A stretch of 64,000 nucleotides of DNA from Cryptomeria japonica. Its lineage: Eukaryota; Streptophyta; Pinopsida; Cupressales; Cupressaceae. Both the position numbers and the translations under genes were made by a program. Below are positions 57,210-64,000 of the stretch, one piece after another. The notes beneath the pieces were generated by a model. The model did no database searches and was not told where the DNA came from. It saw only the letters and a list, made by a program, of their open reading frames with translations. Where the stretch lies: the NCBI RefSeq assembly GCF_030272615.1, contig NC_081409.1, forward strand, positions 880,247,220 through 880,311,219, given 5' to 3'. The first letter of the stretch is position 1. Every line of letters starts with the position of its first letter.

Positions 57210-57554
57210 AAGTGGTATCAGAGCAGGGAAATCAGGGCAAAAGTTGCAGAAAAAGGCAAATAGAGAAGACAACCAGTCTGCAAGCAATCATCTCTACAAG
57301 GTGAATTTGTTGAAGGTAATATTGATGTGTGGAGAAGACATGGTGGTAACAAAGAACTTGTTGCTATTGAAAGTTAACATAGCTACTACATCAAAGCTAC
57401 TAGATACGTATTGTTGTTGATAAAGAAAGAGAGAAACTGCCATTATTTAGAAGTGGAAACTAGTAAGGAAAGTCAAATTTTAATTGAGGTAGAAGAAGCT
57501 CCTATAGAAACAGACAGAGAACCCTGCAAAGGCAAAGTTTTATTCTGAAAAATC

Positions 57555-58489
57555 ATGGCAGGAATAAGTGGAAGTATTTCACAACCACATATTCCAATTT
57601 TTAATTGAAAAAATTATGATTTCTGGAGTATTAAAATGAAAACCTTATTTTTCTCCCAGGGTATTTGGAACTTTGTTGAAAATGGGTTCCCTGAACCACT
57701 AAATCAACAAGCATATCAAGCACTTTCACAAGCCTAGAAAGATTTGGTAGAGGAAAATAAGAAGAAAGATGCAAAGGCACTATTTTTCATTCAACAAGAA
57801 ATGGAGGAATCAATCTTTTCAAAGGTTGCAGCTGCCACAAGATCAACAAAAGCATGTGATAGTTTGCAAACAACATACTAAGGCAGAGGCAAGGTAATAA
57901 TGGCTAAATCACAAATAATTAGAAGGGATTTGAAAATATGCAAATGAAGGACTCATATTCGATAGATTCATTTTTCACTCATGCAATTTCAATAGTAAAT
58001 CAACTAACATCCTATGGAGACACTATTGAAGATCAAAAGATTATAGAGAAAATACTTAGAAGTCTACCTACCAAGTTTGATGCATATGTAATAGTCATTC
58101 AGGAGGCCAAAGATCTTGCTCAACTATCAGTAGTTGAATTAATGGGGTCACTCTTAGTGCATGAGAAAAGAAAAAATCAATTAGGGACATCATCATTGGA
58201 AAATACATTCAAGACTCAAATTTCATTTGGAAAAACAAGAGGGAGATCAAATCACAACAGAGGTAGAGGAAATTTAACACCAACGGGAGGAAGAGAAAAT
58301 ACACAATTTGAAAGTAGAAGACCAACATCAAGCCCACATTCTCATTCTACACCAATAAGAGGAAGGGGGAGAAGCCATTCTCATAGCCATCATCAAGGAG
58401 AAAGGTATGATAAATCAAACATCCAATGTCATTATTGCAATAAATTTGGGCATTTTGCATCAGAATGTAAAAAAATAAATATGATATGA
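57555..58489 (+). pseudogene. gag: Gag of element J
   Basis: It starts MAGISGSISQPHIPIFN and continues YDFWSIKMKTLF, WNFVENGF and VAAATRSTKACDSLQTTY across two frames with several stops. From 57938 a 183-codon open frame covers the rest: IDSFFTHAISIVNQLTSYG, KILRSLPTKFDAYVIVIQEA, LLVHEKRKN, then an Arg/Gly/Ser-rich stretch and a perfect CCHC zinc knuckle CHYCNKFGHFASEC. This is the Retrotran_gag_2 layout of copia elements. It would bind and package element RNA. Confidence 0.92.
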
Positions 58490-59899
58490 ATAAGAAAAAT
58501 GCACATTTTACAAATGAAAACCAAACAAACACTAGTGAACAAGACACCATATTGATAACATGCAATGTCGCACAAGAGAGTTCCAAAGAAGTATGGTTCC
58601 TAGATAGTGGTTGTAGTAATCACATGAGTTGTAATAAGGAGATGTTTGCAACAATTGATGATTTAGTAAAATCATAAGTAAAATTGGGAAATGATCAACG
58701 AGTTTCAGTCATGGGTAAAGGGTCAATTAACATAAACACTAAACAAGGTGAGGAGAAGCATATTTCTGATGTATACTATGTTCCTGGATTGCAACACAAC
58801 CTCATAAGCATTGGACAACTAGTGAAAAAAGGATATAGAATATGCTTTGAAAATGGTGAATCTATGATTCTAGACAAGAAACCAAGCAATAGGCTGATTG
58901 CAAAAGTTGAAATGACAAAAAATAGGATATTTTCATTAAGAATTTAAAGTGAACTTTTTGTAGAGCCACAAGGATTACAAAAGGTTGCTGAATTATCTTT
59001 CAAAGCCTCATATAAAAATGAAACTTGGTTATGGCATTTAAGGCTTGGGCATTTAAACTTCAAAGGGTTACAGTTGTTATACAAGAATAAAATGGTATAT
59101 GTGCTACCACAAATAGAGCCACTTAAGACCATATGTGAGAGTTGCATATTGGCAAAGCAACATATAAAAAAATTTCCAGTTAGGGAGTCTTATAGGGAAA
59201 AACATCCACTTTAGATAGTACATTCAAACCTTTGTGGACCTATGCAAACACCTTCCATAAGTGGAAAGCTTTATTTCTTGACATTTATTGATGATTTCAG
59301 CAGAAAAGTATGGGTTTATTTCTTGAAATATAAATCAGATGTATTTGTTGTTTTTCAAGAGTTCAAAGCAAAAGTTGAGAAAGAAAGTGGATACTATATT
59401 AAAAACATTGAGAACTGATCAAGGTGGAGAGTACATATCAATTGATTTTCAATTTTTTTGTAAAGAAAATGGCATAAATAAATAATTTACAGCAAGGTAT
59501 ACCCCTCAACAAAATGGAGTAGCTGGGAGAAACAATAGACCAATTATGGAAATGGCATCAAGTATGATAAAATCAAAACATTCACCAAATGAGTATTGGG
59601 TTGAAGCGGTTGCATGTTCGGTATACATATTAAATAAATGTCTAGCAAAAGCCATGATAAATAAAACACCAGAAGAATCTTGGAGCAAAAGGAAGTATAC
59701 CATATCGCATTTAAGAGTTTTTAGTTGTGTGGCATACTCCTTGATACATCAAGAGTTGTATGGCATACTCCTTGATAGAGGAGAGAAGTGCATATTTGTA
59801 GGATATAGTGAAAAATCCAAGGTATATAAGTTGTACAGTCCAATCACAAAGAAGTTGATTATAAGTCATGATGTTGAGTTTGTTGAAGAAGAAGCATGA
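58486..59899 (+). pseudogene. Protease, GAG-pre-integrase and integrase of element J
   Basis: The protease has WFLDSGCSNHMSC (catalytic DSG) near 58597 and DVYYVPGLQHNLISIGQL near 58768. The pre-integrase has WLWHLRLGHLNF and CESCILAKQH (59025-59160), with the HHCC zinc pattern. The integrase core has FLTFIDDFSRKVWVYFLKYK, a TDQGGEY second Asp near 59414 and YTPQQNGVAGRNNR near 59500. A C-terminal copia stretch (59546-59899) holds RVFSCVAYSL and KCIFVGYSEKSK. Stops lie at 58675, 58945 and 59212, with frameshifts near 59400 and 59480. Confidence 0.92.
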
Positions 59900-60268
59900 G
59901 ATGGTAGCATAGACAAAACAACTACAGTTGCAGCTAGTGTTCCACAAGAGAATAAAGAGAATGAAACTCAAGTTGTTGAGAATCCTACTACACAAGAAAA
60001 TGCACCTACAGCACCTTCTAGAGAACCTATCACTCTAAATGCTACAACACCAACAAGTAATAATAGCAATAAATCTTCTAATCCAACACTTGCATCACTA
60101 AGATCAAGATCCATAAACACTTGAAAGAAGACACATAGTCTAAGGGAGATTTATGATGAAATCCAAGAGGCTATAAATGATGATATATGCACTAATTTTG
60201 CATTCTTAACGCAAGTTGATCCAATTTACTTTGAAGATGCCATAAAAGATGACCAATAAATTGCAGCC
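59900..60268 (+). pseudogene. Integrase-RT linker of element J
   Basis: The polyprotein continues with a low-complexity N/T/E/S-rich stretch (NKENETQVVENPTTQENAP) and then LREIYDEIQEAINDD, the usual lead-in to the copia reverse transcriptase. Stops at about 59897, 60121 and 60257 break it. Confidence 0.75.
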
Positions 60269-60749
60269 ATGGATGAAGAAATTCAATCAATAGAAAAGAA
60301 TCAAACTTGGGATCTATTAGAGCTTCCTAAAGGCAAGGATGTGATTGGAGTTAAGTGGGTTTACAAAACAAAGTATAATGTTGAAGGAAAAGTGGAGAAA
60401 CACAAGGCTAGACTAGTGGCTAAAGGCTTTGCACAACAACCGGGTATAGAATATAATGAAATATTTTCTCCTATGGTAAGATTGGATACAAAAGAATGGT
60501 TTTATCTGTAGCATCTCAAAAAAAATGGAAAGTTTACCAAATGGACGTCAAATCAACATTCTTGAATGGCATTTTAGAAGAAGAAGTGTATATAAAACAA
60601 CCACCAGGTTATGAAATTTTGGGAGAAGAACATAAGGTATACAAATTGAAAAAGGCCTTATATGGTTTGAAGCAAGCTCCTCGAGCTTGGTACAATAGGA
60701 TAGATTCTTATTTTGTGGACAAAGGGTTTATAAAGTGTGAAAATGAACC
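60269..60749 (+). pseudogene. rt: Reverse transcriptase of element J, part 1
   Basis: [49 protein letters not shown] and [10 protein letters not shown], a frameshift near 60490, then [20 protein letters not shown] and [14 protein letters not shown]. The frame is cut at CENEP by solo LTR K and resumes at 62256. Confidence 0.93.
60745..60749. repeat. Left target-site duplication of solo LTR K (GAACC)
   Basis: GAACC precedes K and GAATC follows at 62251-62255 (one C/T change). Removing K plus one copy restores reading-frame phase between the two parts of the reverse transcriptase. Confidence 0.8.
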
Positions 60750-62250
60750 TATAGTCACATAAATCTATCCATTTAATTAAATCAAAATTTACTATTTATT
60801 TGATTAATAAACCACCAGTCACCAGTTAATTAAATTAATGTTAAATTAATTCGTCCTTAAACCATTCTCCTATTAATGAAATAGATTATTAAATTTATTT
60901 AAATTAATTCATTAAACCATATTCACAATCAATTAAATAAATAAAACTTATTTATTTAATTCAATCCCCTTTCCTCTTTTAAATAAATAAATATTTATTT
61001 AAATCACTAAACGAACCCCCCCCCCCCCCCACTCCCCCACACTTGCATTCTCCTGCTAATGCAAGTTGCAACCACAATTGAAATAAATTAATTTTATTTT
61101 AATTAAAATCTTATTTTCCCTCACCCACCAAACCCACTTGCAATCCTAAATCCTCTTCTAGACCCTTCTAACCACTTTCTAATCATTCCTAGTTAGCCTA
61201 ATCTCATCCCCTAATTATTGTCACATTCCTAATCAACTTGAAGTCACTTCTCAAAGCCTTAAAAGTCCTTGAAAAACGTTTAATGCTTTATGTGCTCAAC
61301 AAACTAACCCCTAAAGTCTTCCAAACCACTAATGGCTCTTACATGACCATTTATGGCTCTTACATAACTATTTATGGTTAAATCCACTTGCCCCCATGGT
61401 TAGAGACTTTACCTCTAACTCAACCCTCATTTAACCCATGGGTCTCTTCAACCATTTATTGCTTTGACTATGGTTATCCTCACTAACTCTTGCACAAGAG
61501 TTTAACCATTGGATAAAGGCATTATTTATTGGATAATGGCTTTATTCATTCAACTCAACATTAACCTTACCTCCCAAGTTAACATTCAAGCCATGTCAAG
61601 CATTTAATGCTTATTCCCTCTCCCCTCAACCCATCTCATGTTGACATTTGTCATCCTGGGATTGAATTGAAAGCCCTCACATGGATCATTAACCCATCAA
61701 TCCTGGCCCTTGTTGAGATTACTCAATCTCAACCATCCATTGCTCCATTTTTCCTATAAATAGAACTCATTTCTTCATAATCCAGATCCTAAAAACTTGT
61801 ATGCATCTAAGTTATAGTGAATTGTAAAGAGCATTTTAGCATAATAATATATATTTGTCTTTTTGGCTAAAATTAATATTAGATAATTAAATAACATCTC
61901 ATTTTAGCTTGTTCACATTTGCATTCTCATAAGTCTTCATTCTACAATCTTGAATTTCCATACGACATCCAAAATAGTGCAAAAAGCTACTGAGAGATAC
62001 ACTCATTTGGGAACTTAGAGAGGAGAGGAACAAGGGAGGAGTAGCTACAAACATGGTGGAGGGCATTTGGAGATGTCTTATTGCTTTTCTTAGATTTGTT
62101 AAGCTTTCTCTCTTATGTTTTGTGTCTCTCTTGATATGATTGCTTAGGATAGTATTTGATTTGTGATTTCTAACACTAACACTTGGTTTGTTGCTTGTGT
62201 GTTTGTGTTTGTCTTAACAATATCCTTACAATCCTTTTTGCAGAGCATCA
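60750..62250 (+). mobile_element. Solo LTR K of an E-like Ty3 family (about 1.5 kb)
   Basis: The insert splits the J reverse transcriptase. It starts TATAGTCACATAAATC, close to the E and B LTR start TGTAGACAC but with TG changed to TA, and ends ATCA. The U3 side has ATTTAATTAA words, a 15-base C run (61016-61030), CACTTGCA and ACCCACTTGCAATCCTAA stretches like the E LTR, and a TATAAATAG box at 61755-61763. There is no internal coding region, so it is a solo LTR left by LTR-LTR recombination. Confidence 0.83.
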
Positions 62251-62255
62251 GAATC

Positions 62256-62697
62256 AAATTTGTATGTCAAAATTAATGAAGAAAAATAAATCTTGATAAT
62301 TTGCTTGTACACAGATGATTTGATATTCACAAGTAACATGTCCATTGACTCATTCAAGGTAGACATGAAAAAGAAATTTGATATGACTGATTTGGGGCTC
62401 ATGAGATACTTTCTTGGCATGGAGGTAAGTCAAAATGATCAAGGCATTTTCATATGTCAAAGTAAGTATGCTAGTGATTTATTGAAGATATTTAAGATGA
62501 CAAATGTGAATCCAGCTCCTACACCAGTTGCATTGGGTTTGAAACTTGGTAATGATGATCAAAGTTCTAGGGTTGATGCAACTTTATTCAAAATATTAGT
62601 GGGTAGCCTCATGTATCTAACTGCCACAAGACTAGATATCATGTATGGGGTTAGTCTTATTTCTAGATTCATGGATAAACCAAAGGAATCACATTAG
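62256..62697 (+). pseudogene. rt: Reverse transcriptase of element J, part 2
   Basis: NLYVKINEE, a stop at 62288-62290, then IICLYTDDLIFTSN, which carries the catalytic YTDD variant of the copia YVDD. DLGLMRYFLGMEV, ICQSKYASDLL, and LMYLTATRLDIMYGVSLISRF follow, with a stop at 62695. Confidence 0.92.
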
Positions 62698-63258
62698 AAA
62701 GCTGGAAAAAGAATTTTAAGGTATATAGTTGGAACAAAGTTTTGGGATTTTATATACATCTTCAAATGATTACAAACTAATTGGATATATGGATAGTGAT
62801 TGAGGAGGTAGCATAGATGATAGAAAAATTACTTGTGGGTATATATTTCATCTTGGTTTTGGTGCTATCTCTTGGGCATAAAAAAACAACCAATTGTGAC
62901 TCTCTCGTCAGCCGAAGCGAAATATGTTGCAGCCACATCAGCAACTTGCCAAGCAATATGGATGAGAAGAGTGCTTTCAAAATTGAGACATCCACAAGAA
63001 GAACCTACAAAAATTTATTGTGATAATAATTCTGCCATTGCCTTATCTAAAAAACATATATTTCATAAATGGAGCAAGCACATAAATACACGATATCATT
63101 TTATACGAGAATTGGTGAACAATGGTGACATATATCTTGAGTTTTGTAGGTCCAAAGAACAACTAGCAGATATCTCTATAAAGCCACTTGCAAATAATGT
63201 TTTTGAGCATCTTAGAGAAGGAATTGGTATTGTAGATATTCACAGCAATGAAGATTAA
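62698..63258 (+). pseudogene. RNase H of element J
   Basis: Decayed start (KLIGYMDSD, DDRKITCGYIFHLGFGAISW) and then a 141-codon open frame to 63258: TLSSAEAKYVAATSA, IYCDNNSAIALSK, KHINTRYHFIREL and KPLANNVFEHLREGIGI. Catalytic Asp, Glu and Asp positions are visible. It ends seven bases before the polypurine tract. Confidence 0.93.
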
Positions 63259-63265
63259 GGGGGAG
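63254..63265 (+). other. Polypurine tract of element J
   Basis: ATTAAGGGGGAG directly precedes the 3' LTR start TGTTGG. Confidence 0.88.
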
Positions 63266-63676
63266 TGTTGGCGTACATGGACAACTAGTTGTACTTGTCT
63301 AATCTCCCCTGCTGCATTTTCTTCAATTACTCCAGCCACCACATTCACTCCTCTTTCTTGTATCTTCTTCTACTCCATTTTTTATGCATCTAGATGATTC
63401 ATTTTAGGCATGCATACCAGAAGCCTCTCTCATAGTTCTGAACAACGCTCTATTTTTAAAAAGAGCTCAAATGTAATACTCTCTTATTGGGGGTACAAGG
63501 TATGAAAAACTATGTTGTCATGAATGAATGTATAATGCAAAAGTGAGCATGGGCAGCTCGGTTTTGTGAAGGCATTAATATAAACTATCATATAGTGTGC
63601 TTTGGCAATAATATAAACTATTTGTCTGTTTTGATATCTCTGTTTTTCTGTAGTCTTGTGTTCTTTCTCCCTTACA
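63266..63676 (+). repeat. 3' LTR of element J (411 bp)
   Basis: Runs TGTTGGCGTACATGG ... CCCTTACA, the same length as the 5' LTR with a modest number of substitutions. AGAAG follows at 63677-63681. Confidence 0.95.
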
Positions 63677-64000
63677 AGAAGAATAGAGCATTGTGTTTTA
63701 TCGCAGTTACTCAGTTTTTCCCTTGTTTCATTGATGGATTTGCACGTTGGTTGGGAAATTGTAAGGTTGGAGACTCTTAATAGTTGGCTGACTCATTTGC
63801 TATGCCAAAGATTACCAATAATGAAGCCCTTTGTTCTTATTGTTGGCAATATTACATTATAACAGACAATGAAAGATTGTTGACATTTCCGTAAGGATAT
63901 TGAGAAGGTTGTTGATGATTATGGACATAACTGATTAAAGATGTTTTACTATCTTGATATTATTATTTTGTCATTGATGTTAAGAAATTGATTTTCTAAT
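63677..64000. other. Unassigned flank right of element J
   Basis: After the AGAAG duplication no gene or element is recognised. Two short plus-strand frames run across the LTR border and are not credible. This is the continuation of the DNA at 55789-56798. Confidence 0.45.

Larger units (their letters stand above)
56799..63676 (+). mobile_element. Element J: complete, decayed Ty1/copia retrotransposon (6,878 bp)
   Basis: Both LTRs are 411 bp, with a perfect AGAAG target duplication (56794-56798 and 63677-63681), primer site, polypurine tract and the copia order gag, protease, integrase, reverse transcriptase, RNase H. Its reverse transcriptase is split by solo LTR K. Without K it is about 5.4 kb, a usual copia size. 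Many stops and shifts show it is dead. Confidence 0.95.

Noticed and set aside
61016-61030. 15-base C run considered as a functional element
   Set aside because: It is a simple homopolymer in a solo LTR, with a length likely affected by slippage or sequencing.
63595-63862. Two short plus-strand frames at the right edge
   Set aside because: Both begin inside the J LTR and cross the insertion border, so they cannot be an original gene.

Overview
The window is nuclear DNA from a large-genome seed plant, most likely a gymnosperm (conifer-type). That reading rests on stacked giant LTR retrotransposons, AT-rich decayed sequence, Ty3 elements of the Tat/Ogre type and the absence of any recognisable host gene. 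The species cannot be named from sequence alone. I found no tRNA, rRNA, CRISPR array or intact host coding gene. Almost every base from 1 to 55788 and from 56799 to 63676 can be assigned to an LTR retrotransposon.

Layout. Letters are my own labels. A (1-2488, +) is the 3' half of a Ty1/copia element. It cuts B (2489-6101, -), the 5' LTR, leader and gag start of a Ty3 element. B sits in G, an old minus-strand Tat-like Ty3 element seen in pieces (6102-8671 and 16557-18374). C (8672-16556, +) is a complete gag-protease element with no reverse transcriptase, inserted in the G gag gene with a perfect 5-bp target duplication. H (+) is a gag-only copia element; its 5' LTR starts at 18375 and is split by D and E. 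D (19049-27650, -) is a complete element with one long ORF holding a protease but no recognisable gag or reverse transcriptase. E (29271-48023, -) is an 18.75-kb Tat/Ogre-like element. The H body and a broken 3' LTR follow (48024-53034), then I (53035-55788, -), a 5' LTR and leader fragment. About 1 kb of unassigned AT-rich DNA precedes J (56799-63676, +), a complete but decayed copia element carrying a solo LTR, K (60750-62250). The last 324 bases are unassigned flank.

How the parts relate. Insertion order can be read from the nesting: G first, then C, H and B; A into B; D and E into H; K into J. E and G are copies of one family in the same orientation. Four elements keep a G-patch-like segment after the protease (C, D, E, G). 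C and D share primer site, polypurine tract, LTR start and a palindromic GGACC...GGTCC motif, yet neither encodes a polymerase, so both would need a partner absent from this window.

Most interesting. (1) The leaders of three Ty3 families (B, E, I) share one plan: a block of short repeated motifs about 90 bp inside the LTR, a motif-free middle with two conserved boxes, and a second block before gag. The motif differs between families but is the same in both blocks of a family. (2) E carries a plus-strand plant-mobile-domain (PMD) pseudogene, antisense and convergent to gag-pol. It has its own TATA box and its own array of the E motif, so sense and antisense leaders would carry the motif in the same orientation. 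(3) D encodes an unusual protease-containing, gag-less protein of about 1,046 codons with only two nonsense codons. (4) The other H LTR gives a natural empty site for D.
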